Of a DNA stretch of 34,023 nt, positions 1-8,161 are shown one piece after another. Position numbers and translations under genes: made by a program. A model generated the notes under the pieces. It searched no databases. It was given only the letters and a program-made list of their open reading frames with translations, and was not told the origin of the DNA. The DNA lies in contig MUIB01000086.1 in assembly GCA_002084135.1 (NCBI GenBank), positions 1 to 34,023 of the forward strand. The letters are read 5' to 3'. Every line of letters starts with the position of its first letter. The first letter of the stretch is position 1. Source of the DNA: Spirochaeta sp. LUC14_002_19_P3. GTDB taxonomy: Bacteria; Spirochaetota; Spirochaetia; DSM-2461.

Positions 1-2
1 AA

Positions 3-83
3 TTATCGGCCAAACAGGAGATAAAACGCCATGTTATCGCAGATATGTATTCAAAAGAGATTAAGCAGCTATTTGAGAGGTAG
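3..83 (+). CDS. C-terminal end of an unidentified upstream gene (partial)
   Basis: The frame ending at TAG (81-83) is open to the window edge and encodes 26 residues, charged and helical in character, ending KQLFER. Its stop lies three bases before the ATG of the cyclase gene, and the cyclase Shine-Dalgarno (GAGAGG) is built into its last codons. That arrangement is typical of adjacent genes in one operon. Too little is present to name a family. The alternative is that this is chance open sequence in a leader, since 26 codons without a stop is weak evidence alone. Confidence 0.5.
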   Translation, partial: LSAKQEIKRHVIADMYSKEIKQLFER

Positions 84-86
84 CTT

Positions 87-2141
87 ATGAAACTAACCTT
101 GGGACTTTTGGTTTTCGGCGTCCTTGTATTTTCAATCCAGGCTAAGACCATAATACTGGATGAGAATATCGACCATTATAAAATGGACTCTTCCATTGAA
201 ATATTTGAAGACAGGGATAAGGTTTTTGATGCACCGGATGCCCGGCTGTTCAACGCTCCTTTTGTAAAGCACGATGGTTCCCTGCTGAGTTTTGGCTTTA
301 CCAAATCGGCATATTGGGTAAGATTTTCCCTGTATAATCCATCTCAGACACAGCAAAACCGTTTGCTGGAAATAGCCTATCCACCCCTGGACAGCGTAAA
401 ACTGTATGTCTTCGATAAGGACGGCGGAATAGTCAAAACGGTTGTTACAGGCGATTCACTGCCCTACAATTCACGGGAAATGCATTCTCCCGGTTATATT
501 TTCAGTCTTAGTCTGCCGCCGGAAACAGGGGAGGACGTTTACTTGCGCTTTGAAACATCCGGTTCAATGAAATTCCCTGTTTCAATTTGGAGCGCTGAAG
601 CATTTGCACAGACAAAGAACAAAAAATCCTCTGCGCACGGCTTTTATTACGGCCTTATGACGGTAATGTTTTTCTACACGCTTCTGCTCTATTTTTCACT
701 CAGAAACATGCAGCTGTTTTACTATGCGCTCTATATTATTAGTCTTCTTTTCTATCAGATGACTCTCGACGGTTCCGCCTATCAGATTTTATGGCCGAAT
801 TGGCCGTACTGGGCCAATGTTAGCCTGCCGGTGTTTATGGGGCTGGGGGTAATATCAACGATTTCCGTTTCGCAGCAATTCCTGAAAACGAAGAATAATG
901 TTCCCAAAATTCATACCGCATTGAATGTCATACGCATTCTGGGCGCTGTTGTAATGATATATTCGCTGATGGGGCAATACGTAATCGCAACAGTCAGCGC
1001 CATGCTGCTCGCCGCGCTTACGGCCCTGAGCATCGTTGTAATCAGCATAATGAGTTACAAACGTGGACAGAAACAGGCTTTGAATTACATGATAGCCTGG
1101 TATTTCTTTTTTGCCGGGGCCATTGTTTCCACCTTGCAGATATCAGGATTCATTCCGGTAAATTTTTTCACTGAAAATTGCCTTCTTATCGGCTCGGCCA
1201 TTACTGTTATGCTGCTGCCCCACTACATTTCCAATCAAATTCATCATCTGGAAAAAGAGAACGAAGCTCAAGACCAGATACTGGAAACCCAGCGCAAACT
1301 CACCGGTGCCTACCAGCGCTTTGTTCCAGAAGAAATACTGGCCATACTGAATAAACCTTCCATACTCAATGTAAACTTGGGCGACCAAGTAGAACGAAAT
1401 ATGACCATCCTCTTTTCCGATATAAATTCCTTCACCAATATATCCGAAAGCATGACCCCGGAGGAAAATTTTAATTTTCTCAATACCTATCTGGAAAAAA
1501 TGTGCCCCATGATTCGAAGCTACGGCGGTTTTATAGACAAATACATCGGCGATGCAATTATGGCCATATTCAGCGAATCCGTTGACGATTGTGTACAGGC
1601 TGCTATTACAATGAAAAAAATTCTGCTTGATTACAATAAAAATCATATAAACAGCAGTAGCTTGCCTATTGAAGTTGGAATTGGAATTAATACCGGAAGC
1701 CTTATGTTTGGAATAATAGGGGAAACTCATCGTATGGAAGGCACGGTAATCAGCGATGTGGTAAACATGGCTTCCCGCTTGGTAAGGATTGCCAAAACTC
1801 TTAAGACATCCATTCTTATCAGTGATAATACCTATATGGAGCTTGAAAACCCCTCCGCCATCTCAACACGGTTTATTGGCAGGTTTAAAGTAAAAGGCAA
1901 ATCAAAAGCTGTGAAAATTCACGAAGTATTCGATCCCGATCCTGAAGAATTAAAAAATCAGAAAATTGAAAACCTGGAAATATTTGAAAAATCTGTATCT
2001 TATTATATGAAAAAGAAATACAAACAGGCAATTCAAGGTTTTCAGCAATGTTTGAAAACCGCACCAAACGATTCAGTAAGCGCAATATATCTGGAGAATT
2101 GCCTGAAAGGCATCTCTGACAGCAGTGGACGTGGTGTGTAG
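87..2141 (+). CDS. 7TMR-DISM membrane receptor with class III adenylate/guanylate cyclase domain
   Basis: The protein has 684 residues. A signal peptide (about 1-19, ending SIQA) precedes an extracytoplasmic beta-sandwich sensor domain (about 35-170, 7TMR-DISMED2 type). A seven-helix membrane region (about 185-385) and a short coiled coil (about 388-412) follow. The class III nucleotide cyclase domain runs from about 430 to 610. Both metal-binding aspartates are visible, in FSDINSF (~442) and DKYIGDAIM (~484), as is the Asn/Arg pair in VVNMASRL. The purine-selecting positions appear to be Lys (DKYIGD) and Thr (GTVISD). This is the class IIIb pattern of adenylate cyclases, some of which respond to bicarbonate. 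The usual TVIGD reads TVISD. About 50 residues after the catalytic domain resemble one TPR unit. The start has GAGAGG six bases upstream. It probably converts ATP to cAMP in response to a periplasmic ligand; the ligand and ATP preference are inferred. Confidence 0.9.
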   Translation: MKLTLGLLVFGVLVFSIQAKTIILDENIDHYKMDSSIEIFEDRDKVFDAPDARLFNAPFVKHDGSLLSFGFTKSAYWVRFSLYNPSQTQQNRLLEIAYPPLDSVKLYVFDKDGGIVKTVVTGDSLPYNSREMHSPGYIFSLSLPPETGEDVYLRFETSGSMKFPVSIWSAEAFAQTKNKKSSAHGFYYGLMTVMFFYTLLLYFSLRNMQLFYYALYIISLLFYQMTLDGSAYQILWPNWPYWANVSLPVFMGLGVISTISVSQQFLKTKNNVPKIHTALNVIRILGAVVMIYSLMGQYVIATVSAMLLAALTALSIVVISIMSYKRGQKQALNYMIAWYFFFAGAIVSTLQISGFIPVNFFTENCLLIGSAITVMLLPHYISNQIHHLEKENEAQDQILETQRKLTGAYQRFVPEEILAILNKPSILNVNLGDQVERNMTILFSDINSFTNISESMTPEENFNFLNTYLEKMCPMIRSYGGFIDKYIGDAIMAIFSESVDDCVQAAITMKKILLDYNKNHINSSSLPIEVGIGINTGSLMFGIIGETHRMEGTVISDVVNMASRLVRIAKTLKTSILISDNTYMELENPSAISTRFIGRFKVKGKSKAVKIHEVFDPDPEELKNQKIENLEIFEKSVSYYMKKKYKQAIQGFQQCLKTAPNDSVSAIYLENCLKGISDSSGRGV

Positions 2142-2263
2142 AAAAATATGCGCCACCGAAAATTTTTACTCCCGTTTTTCATAATATTCATGACACATTC
2201 GAAATTTTATCCCGTAAAGATAACAAGCTTGTCAATAAGCAAGGGCGGTTGGTTCTATTGTAA

Positions 2264-2407
2264 GGGCACCTCTAAAAACCCATTTAGTTCTTGACTCGAA
2301 CTTTTCAGCCGCTCTTAAGTTGTCAAAATGCTCACGTAGCTTAAGCTTTTGCCGCCCGACAAAAAATTTCTCCGTCAATTTCCTAAAGCGGTTTTTTAGA
2401 GGTACCC
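2264..2407 (+). repeat. Miniature inverted-repeat element, full copy 1 (144 bp)
   Basis: The left end is GGGCACCTCTAAAAA and the right end is TTTTTAGAGGTACCC, forming a 15-bp terminal inverted repeat with one mismatch. The interior (TTGACTCGAACTTTTC, then GTAGCTTAAGCTTTTGCCG, then GTCAATTTCCTAAAGC) recurs almost base for base in the copy at 11076-11231. There is no coding capacity and no convincing target-site duplication. Size, inverted ends and several copies fit a MITE moved in trans by a transposase not in this window. I did not identify a parent insertion sequence. Confidence 0.88.
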
Positions 2408-2437
2408 AAAAAATATTGAGTTATTCAGAGCCTTTTC

Positions 2438-2466
2438 TTGTTAAGAAGACAATTTTAGTGTATGGT
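2438..2466 (+). promoter_or_regulatory. Candidate sigma-70 promoter for the ABC importer operon
   Basis: TTGTTA (2438-2443) and TATGGT (2461-2466) are separated by 17 bases, about 43 bases before the chosen TTG start at 2509. It lies just downstream of the repeat element, so the insertion probably separates the importer from cyclase transcription. Each hexamer departs from consensus at two positions. Confidence 0.5.
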
Positions 2467-2508
2467 CTTTTGAAAATGATACAGTCAAGAGCGAGAAAAG
2501 GATCAATT

Positions 2509-3483
2509 TTGCTGAAAAACCTTTTTAGAATGCAATTATTACTGTTGCTTGCCGTGAAAGCCTTTGCCGGGGGAGGCTCTGAAAAGCCCACGGACTCACG
2601 GCAAATTACGATAGGGGTACTCAAGGGGCCCTCCGGGTTTGGCATAATACGGCTCATTGAAGAAACAAAGGAACTTCCCCGGAATACAGCGGTTCACTAT
2701 CTCATTTTACCGTCTCCTGAAGAAATGGTGGCGCGGCTTGGTTCTGGAGAGTTGCAGGCAGGTCTTTTGCCGCTGAACATGGCCGCCAAACTGTACACCC
2801 GTGGCGGCGGCTTTCCCATGGCGGCCCTTACCGGACGGGGAGCCCTGTACATTCTTTCCCGGGAACCCACCCTGAAGGACTGGATGGATTTGCCGGGACA
2901 TACAGTGTACGCCATAGGCAAAGGCGCCACCCCCGATTATCTTTTCCGTTATTATTTGGCCAATAAGGGCATCGATCCGGCGGCTCTTACCGTGGATTTT
3001 TCTATTCCAGCTGTTCAGTTAGCCCAGATGGCCACCGCAGGCAAGGTTGATACCATACTCATTTCCCAACCCTTTGCCGCGCTGATACAGCTCAAGGCCC
3101 CGGACATGCAGCCGCGCCTGGACTTTCAGCAGGCCTGGATGGATGTTCAGGCGGCCGATAAACCCTATCCCATTACAGCCTTTGTCGTAAGTCCCGCCCT
3201 TGCCCATGAGCGTCCCGAGGCTTATGCCCAGCTTCTGAAGGCTTACCGCGATTCCATCGCCTGGGTGTTGGCCAAGCCCGCTCAGGCCGCTGTGCTCATC
3301 GAAAAACACGGTATTCTGGCGGCTCCCGCCGCGCAGGCCGCCATTCCTTACTGCGGACTGGATTTCATTCCCGCCCCGGCGGCCAAAACGGAAACGGAAG
3401 CCTATCTGAAAGTACTGCTGGAGTTCGATCCGGTTTCGATTGGCGGCACCCTTCCTGATGAAAACTTTTATCTTGCGCCCTGA
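2509..3483 (+). CDS. ABC importer periplasmic substrate-binding protein (NMT1/SsuA-like)
   Basis: I start this at TTG 2509, giving 324 residues, rather than at 2320. AAAAGGA lies six bases upstream, and the first residues then form a clean signal peptide (basic LKNLFR, a leucine run, cleavage near AFA). The mature part reads like NMT1/SsuA/ThiY-type binding proteins: a beta strand ITIGVLKGPSGFG, a two-lobe fold, PEEMVARLGSGELQAGLLP, and the second-lobe segment GKVDTILISQPFA. There is no lipobox, unlike many spirochaete binding proteins. It should deliver a small organic solute to the permease and ATPase encoded next. The substrate cannot be read from sequence; family members carry sulfonates, nitrate, bicarbonate or pyrimidine precursors of thiamine. 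The gene overlaps the permease by 26 bases. Confidence 0.82.
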   Translation: MLKNLFRMQLLLLLAVKAFAGGGSEKPTDSRQITIGVLKGPSGFGIIRLIEETKELPRNTAVHYLILPSPEEMVARLGSGELQAGLLPLNMAAKLYTRGGGFPMAALTGRGALYILSREPTLKDWMDLPGHTVYAIGKGATPDYLFRYYLANKGIDPAALTVDFSIPAVQLAQMATAGKVDTILISQPFAALIQLKAPDMQPRLDFQQAWMDVQAADKPYPITAFVVSPALAHERPEAYAQLLKAYRDSIAWVLAKPAQAAVLIEKHGILAAPAAQAAIPYCGLDFIPAPAAKTETEAYLKVLLEFDPVSIGGTLPDENFYLAP

Positions 3484-4261
3484 GGTGCCGCGGGGCCGCC
3501 TTCTCCGCAAACACATCATACCGATTCTGCAATCTCTCTCAGGCGTAATAATGCTGCTCCTGCTGTGGAAACTCATCGCTCTGGCAGCAGGTTCCGGCTT
3601 TTTGATGCCCCCGCCCGAATCGGCTGCCTATCGGTTGCTCCAGCTTCTTCCGCAAAAGGATTTCTGGGCTGCACTGGGCGCAACAGCCCTGCGTGCGCTT
3701 TACGGCTTTGGAATCAGCTTCATCCTGGCACTGGCCCTTGGAGCCACCGCCGGGCTCAGCCCATTTTGCAGGCGTTTTATCTCCCCCCTGCTCACAGCAC
3801 TGCGAACCGTACCCGTTTTGTCGGTGATTCTTCTGGCCATGCTGTGGTTCAAAACCAATACAGTACCGATTTTTGCCAGTTTCTTGATGATCTTCCCCCT
3901 GGTGTCGGCCAATGTCCTGCAAGGGGTGGAGCAGGTGGATGAACGGCTTGTGTCCATGGGAAGACTCTACCGGCTGGATGCCCGGCAGCGCTTCGCACAT
4001 ATTATTCTGCCCTCCCTGCTGCCCTTTCTTCTGGCCGCAGCCAATGCCGGTATTGGAATGGCCTGGAAGGTAAGCATCGCCGCGGAAATTCTGTGCCAGC
4101 CCCGTCATGCTATCGGCACCGGCATCCGCTACGCCCAGCTGAACCTGGAAATAGCCGAAATGATGGCCTGGACAGCCGCGGCCATCCTGCTCAGTGCGCT
4201 AACCGAAACACTCTTCAACCGGCTGAAACGCCTTTTCCCCTGGCAGCCGCAGCCCTTATGA
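3458..4261 (+). CDS. ABC importer permease (SsuC/TauC-like)
   Basis: This inner-membrane protein of 267 residues has about six hydrophobic segments and belongs to the BPD_transp_1 family. The EAA loop that docks the ATPase is visible around VDERLVSMGRL...FAHIILPSLLP. I prefer ATG 3458 over the ORF-track start at 3440 because the N-terminus then begins shortly before the first helix. No strong Shine-Dalgarno marks either, so translational coupling to the binding-protein gene, which it overlaps, is likely. Its stop overlaps the ATPase start (ATGA). Gene order and size match aliphatic sulfonate/taurine/nitrate importers. The solute is unknown. Confidence 0.88.
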   Translation: MKTFILRPEVPRGRLLRKHIIPILQSLSGVIMLLLLWKLIALAAGSGFLMPPPESAAYRLLQLLPQKDFWAALGATALRALYGFGISFILALALGATAGLSPFCRRFISPLLTALRTVPVLSVILLAMLWFKTNTVPIFASFLMIFPLVSANVLQGVEQVDERLVSMGRLYRLDARQRFAHIILPSLLPFLLAAANAGIGMAWKVSIAAEILCQPRHAIGTGIRYAQLNLEIAEMMAWTAAAILLSALTETLFNRLKRLFPWQPQPL

Positions 4262-5019
4262 TTGCCCTGAAGAAAATCAGCTACAACCACGGTGCCCTGC
4301 CCGTGCTGGACGGGCTATCTTTTTCCATGCCGGAAAACAGCATAACCTGCATCATGGGTCCGTCTGGCTGCGGCAAAACCACCCTGCTCCGCCTTATCTC
4401 CGGAAGCCTTCCCCTGCGGGAAGGAAGCATTGAGGGCCTGCCAGAGGAAACACCCGCCTGTATGTTTCAGGATTCCCGGCTGCTTCCCTGGAAAACCCTA
4501 AGGGGCAACATCGATCTGATTCTTCAGAAAATTCATACTCTGCAAAAGCGCTCCCAAATAATAGCGGAACTGCTTCAAATGGTAGAATTGGAGGAGTTCG
4601 CGCACTACTATCCGCAGCAGCTGAGCGGCGGCATGTGCCAGAGGGGAGCGCTGGCCCGTGCATTTGCCCTGCCTTCCCGGCTTTTGCTGATGGATGAACC
4701 CTTTCAGGCCCTGGATATGGGCTTAAAGTTAGACCTTTTCAAGGTTTTTCGCCGTCTTTGGGAGCAATATCGCCGTACCGCCCTGCTGGTAACCCACAGC
4801 ATTCAGGAAGCCGTGCTGCTGGGGGATGAAATTCTGGTGCTAAGCGCAAGACCGGGACGGCTGCTGGCCCGCTTTGAGAACCCCCTGCCGCGGGAAGAAC
4901 GGCGTCCTTACGAATCCCAATTGCCGGAACTGGAACGGGAACTGCGTTTAACTTTAGTAAATGCCTGGCATGAAGGGCGAAAAAAGAAGGATGTGAGGGA
5001 AAAAGACAGGGGCTGTTAG
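4258..5019 (+). CDS. ABC importer ATP-binding protein (SsuB/TauB-like)
   Basis: The 253-residue ATPase starts at an ATG that overlaps the permease stop as ATGA; the ORF-track start at 4093 lies inside the permease and is rejected. All ABC ATPase motifs are intact: Walker A GPSGCGKTT, Q-loop FQDSRLLPW, signature LSGGMCQR, Walker B LLLMDEPF and H-loop VTHS. The sequence FQDSRLLPW is typical of the SsuB/TauB/ThiZ group. It powers import through the permease just upstream. The C-terminus is strongly basic (GRKKKDVREKDRG). A G-rich 79-base gap separates it from recO. Confidence 0.93.
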   Translation: MIALKKISYNHGALPVLDGLSFSMPENSITCIMGPSGCGKTTLLRLISGSLPLREGSIEGLPEETPACMFQDSRLLPWKTLRGNIDLILQKIHTLQKRSQIIAELLQMVELEEFAHYYPQQLSGGMCQRGALARAFALPSRLLLMDEPFQALDMGLKLDLFKVFRRLWEQYRRTALLVTHSIQEAVLLGDEILVLSARPGRLLARFENPLPREERRPYESQLPELERELRLTLVNAWHEGRKKKDVREKDRGC

Positions 5020-5098
5020 GGCTCATCTGGGGCGGTTTCGGGGGGTGGGGAGGTGTCGGGTATTGAATTAAATCAAAGTAAGGTTCATCATCTTTTCC

Positions 5099-5836
5099 AT
5101 GAGCCGCAATATCAAGGCACCCGCTCTGGTGTTAAAAATGAACCCTGTTGGGGAAAATCATCGTGGACTGGCCATGCTAACCGCTGGCGAGGGACTGCTG
5201 CGGCCCATAGCCTACGGTGCCCAAAGTCGGCGCAGTGCGCTGCGAGCCTCCGCGGTGCCCTTCAACACCGGCATTGCGGATATGCACTATGATAGTGCCA
5301 AAGATCGATGGCGGCTTACGGCATTCGATGCACTCGATACCCACGATGGCCTTCGGGAAAATTTAGACCGCTTCTACATTGCTGCCGCCTGGGCGGAAGT
5401 GCTGCTGAACAGTCATGGAAGCGGCGAGGATTCACACAAACTGTACGGCTTGGCCGCAAAGGGCTTAACACTGCTCTCCACGGCAAACGAAGAGGCCGCA
5501 CAACGCTTGAAGACGGGATTCTTCTGGCATTTTTTAGCAATTGAAGGAGTAAAACCGGACATAAGCCGATGCGGTCGATGCACCACCACTCTCGGCGGCC
5601 GGGAAAGTGCCCGATTCTGGCCTAACGGTCTATTGCTGTGCCCTCAATGCTCTGAAAAGCGCGGCATGGAAATTTCGGACGGAGCCCGCGCCTGGCTGGA
5701 GCGCATCGCGGAAAATCTTGACGATGCTGTAAAAATCGGCCTGCATTCCGGCAGTATCAAGGCGGCGGAACGCTGGGTAATGGCAATAATTCAATCCCTG
5801 CTGGAAAAACCCCTGAAAACCCTTCCATTGGTATAG
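5099..5836 (+). CDS. recO: DNA repair protein RecO
   Basis: This 245-residue protein matches RecO, the recombination mediator that works with RecR to load RecA on SSB-coated DNA and anneals strands. The N-terminal OB-fold region (ALVLKMNPVGENHRGLAMLT...EGLLRPIAYGA) is followed by a helical domain. The family zinc finger has CGRC at about 158-161 and CPQC at about 180-183. The length is normal for RecO. No good Shine-Dalgarno precedes the ATG; TAAGG lies about 14 bases upstream, so either translation is weak or the start is slightly off. It may be co-transcribed with the importer 79 bases upstream. Confidence 0.85.
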   Translation: MSRNIKAPALVLKMNPVGENHRGLAMLTAGEGLLRPIAYGAQSRRSALRASAVPFNTGIADMHYDSAKDRWRLTAFDALDTHDGLRENLDRFYIAAAWAEVLLNSHGSGEDSHKLYGLAAKGLTLLSTANEEAAQRLKTGFFWHFLAIEGVKPDISRCGRCTTTLGGRESARFWPNGLLLCPQCSEKRGMEISDGARAWLERIAENLDDAVKIGLHSGSIKAAERWVMAIIQSLLEKPLKTLPLV

Positions 5837-5914
5837 AGCCAGAACCTAATCCAAAGAATGGGGAACTAATTTACCATGCTCCCGTTAATAACATTTGAGT
5901 CTATTCGTATTGAA

Positions 5915-5943
5915 TTGCCAAGAACAATTTAATCTGATATAGA
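5915..5943 (+). promoter_or_regulatory. Candidate sigma-70 promoter for the MMPL envelope operon
   Basis: TTGCCA (5915-5920) and TATAGA (5938-5943) have exact 17-base spacing. They sit in the 132-base gap between recO and the MMPL gene, 25 bases before the GTG start. This marks the envelope genes 5969-11087 as a separate transcription unit. Confidence 0.55.
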
Positions 5944-5968
5944 GTAGCTCTGCGGAAAGGATTATCTA

Positions 5969-8161
5969 GTGAAAAAGTTTATATTCCCGCTCGCCGCTGC
6001 GGTTATGATGGCGGTTTTTTACTTATGGTCGCCCTTTAATGCGGCGGGAGACAAAAATGAAGCGCTTATGGAAAGCGGAGGGAAGCTGCTTATCCCTCAG
6101 CGGAATGTTGCCATTGCGGCTGTAAGTTTGAAGGATGCGAACCTGGAGTTTACCAGGGCACGGGACATTGTTGGGCTACGTGCGCTTCAGGAGGCATTTA
6201 TTGCCCTGCCGGGGGTGTCGAAAGTGGAATCCATCCTCAGCGTTTCACGGGTTATTCTGGAGGGCGATGATATTATCATCTCCAGGGCCATTCCTCCCGA
6301 GGACGAGGATGTAACAGATGAGTACCTGGCAGAGCTCTCCGGTGAAATGGCATCTTTCCCGGAACTCGCTCCCTACATTAGCGCGGAACAGGATACGCTC
6401 CTGTTTTATGTTTACTATGCCAATTCAATATCCCCGCTGGAAATATACCGGGGGCTGAAGGCCTTGCAGGCCGAATGGCCTCTTCCCTTCGATTTTACCG
6501 GACGCGCTCCGATTATTGCCGCCGCGGAGTCGCTGCTTACCAAGGATGTGAGTCTGTTTTTTCCCATTCTCGGGATAATGGTTATTGTTATTCTATCGCT
6601 GTTTCGCAGCCTTATGGCGGTATTCATGTCGCTGGGGCTTATGAGTATTGCTATGGCGGCCTCCTGGCTTTTTGTTGGATTTTTAGGCATAGCAAACAGC
6701 CCGCTGCTTCTGCTCATACCCGTTTTTTCTCTGGGACTTTTGAGCGATTATCTCATCCATTATTTCTATCACAGACTGTATTCACCGCTAACGGCGCCAG
6801 AGGTCAGCTTGAAAAAACTGCTGATGTTTCCCTTGAGCTTAACGGCACTTTCCACCCTGATAGGCTTTCTTTCTCTGAGCCTCATAAACGGCTCGGGGCA
6901 TTTGCAGCTTGGTATACTCACGGCTTTTAGCGTGGCACTCACCTGGCTGGGTGTTTTTTATTGGTGCGATCTTGCGCCCTGCCGGAAATCTGCGAAGCCG
7001 CTTATGGTGCATTTTCAACGCTTTCAGGGGCGCTTGTTTGCCCGAATTACGAAGTACCGTTATCTGTATTTTGCGGCCATTGCCGCTGCGCTTGTCTGGG
7101 GCATTCTTTCCCTGTCGAAAATTACCATAGAACCGTATCCCATCGGCCAACTGCCGCCCGCCACTACGATTAAAAAAGCCGATGCAATTATTAACGATAA
7201 ATTCTTTGGATCGGTGCCTTTTTTTATTGAGATAGATACCGGGGAGGCAAACGGAATGCTGAAAAAGAGCGCAATGCTGGAGTTGGATAGAATTCACCGT
7301 GCTGTTGATAAGGCCGAAACCGGATTTTCCTATTCCGTTTTAACGGTATTAAAGCAGATGCACTATTATTTTACCGAAGAGCGGGATACCTTTTTAAGCA
7401 CGGCCCAATACGATGATTTTTACGATGCCCTTATTGAGCAGTATCTGCTCTATTTTTCCTCTGGCGTGGAACCGGCGGAATATGAATCCATGGCGGACAG
7501 CTCCTATCGGGTCTTTTCCATTAAGGGGCTCATTTACTATCGCGACTACAATGATTTGGACAGTTTTATCGGCCTGCTCCACTCTCTGGAAGCCGAATTT
7601 CCGGAAAACTGGAGCATGGAAATTCACGGCATGGCCCGGCAGCTCGAAACCGAACACAACAATCTCCGCGGCAACTGGATACTCTCCTTCACGGGGGGAA
7701 GTCTTCTTATTTTTATTATGGTGCTCATCTTCTACCGGAGTCTCTCTTTAGCCGCGCTGAGTTTGATACCTGGATTTGTCAGCATGATTATTTCCTTTGG
7801 GTTCATTCATCTGGCGGGGATAAGCATCGATGTGTTTTCCATTATCTTTGTATCCATTATTACTGGCTTGGTAATTGATTACAGCATTCATACCCTGGCC
7901 GCGCTGAATCATCTGGGGGATATTCAATCTCTGGAAGGCGCTTTCAGCGAAATAATCGGATTCAGCGGCATTCCGATATTCCTGAGCTTCCTCACTTCGC
8001 TGCTGTCCTTTTCGGTGCTGTTTCTTTCATCTTTCAGGGGAGCGCGGAGTTTGGGCTTTCTGCTGTTTGTCTCACTTGTCCTTTCCTTCTTTTTCAGTTT
8101 ATACTTGATTCCATTGATAATATTGCCAATAAAACTCAACAGGAGGAAGACCAATGGCTAA
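5969..8161 (+). CDS. MMPL/RND-family membrane exporter
   Basis: This 730-residue integral membrane protein starts at GTG with AAAGGA seven bases upstream. One N-terminal helix (about 3-20) precedes a periplasmic domain, a first bundle of five helices (about 190-335), one more helix, a second periplasmic domain (about 390-555), and a second five-helix bundle (about 565-725). This is the duplicated MMPL/RND plan. Each half carries the buried acidic motif of the proton pathway, GLLSDYLIH (~256) and GLVIDYSIH (~632). Members export lipids or hydrophobic compounds using the proton gradient. The downstream LolA-like and beta-barrel genes overlap or abut it, implying one envelope-spanning route. The cargo is unknown; lipid is an inference. 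Confidence 0.88.
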   Translation: MKKFIFPLAAAVMMAVFYLWSPFNAAGDKNEALMESGGKLLIPQRNVAIAAVSLKDANLEFTRARDIVGLRALQEAFIALPGVSKVESILSVSRVILEGDDIIISRAIPPEDEDVTDEYLAELSGEMASFPELAPYISAEQDTLLFYVYYANSISPLEIYRGLKALQAEWPLPFDFTGRAPIIAAAESLLTKDVSLFFPILGIMVIVILSLFRSLMAVFMSLGLMSIAMAASWLFVGFLGIANSPLLLLIPVFSLGLLSDYLIHYFYHRLYSPLTAPEVSLKKLLMFPLSLTALSTLIGFLSLSLINGSGHLQLGILTAFSVALTWLGVFYWCDLAPCRKSAKPLMVHFQRFQGRLFARITKYRYLYFAAIAAALVWGILSLSKITIEPYPIGQLPPATTIKKADAIINDKFFGSVPFFIEIDTGEANGMLKKSAMLELDRIHRAVDKAETGFSYSVLTVLKQMHYYFTEERDTFLSTAQYDDFYDALIEQYLLYFSSGVEPAEYESMADSSYRVFSIKGLIYYRDYNDLDSFIGLLHSLEAEFPENWSMEIHGMARQLETEHNNLRGNWILSFTGGSLLIFIMVLIFYRSLSLAALSLIPGFVSMIISFGFIHLAGISIDVFSIIFVSIITGLVIDYSIHTLAALNHLGDIQSLEGAFSEIIGFSGIPIFLSFLTSLLSFSVLFLSSFRGARSLGFLLFVSLVLSFFFSLYLIPLIILPIKLNRRKTNG

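Larger units (their letters stand above)
2142..2508. other. Intergenic region with repeat element and promoter
   Basis: This 367-base gap lies between the cyclase and the ABC importer. It holds an AT-rich stretch with no gene (2142-2263, including the 10-base palindrome ACAAGCTTGT), a complete copy of the miniature repeat (2264-2407), and a plausible sigma-70 promoter (2438-2466). The ORF track runs the importer gene back into the repeat to 2320, but that extension lacks a ribosome-binding site and is repeat-derived, so I treat it as non-coding. Confidence 0.75.

Noticed and set aside
1143-1730. 195-residue minus-strand ORF
   Set aside because: Lies opposite the cyclase domain, whose motifs are intact; composition is that of a shadow frame.
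2320-2508. N-terminal extension of the substrate-binding protein ORF (63 residues)
   Set aside because: It begins inside the repeat element, has no ribosome-binding site, and the TTG at 2509 gives a clean signal peptide with AAAAGGA upstream.
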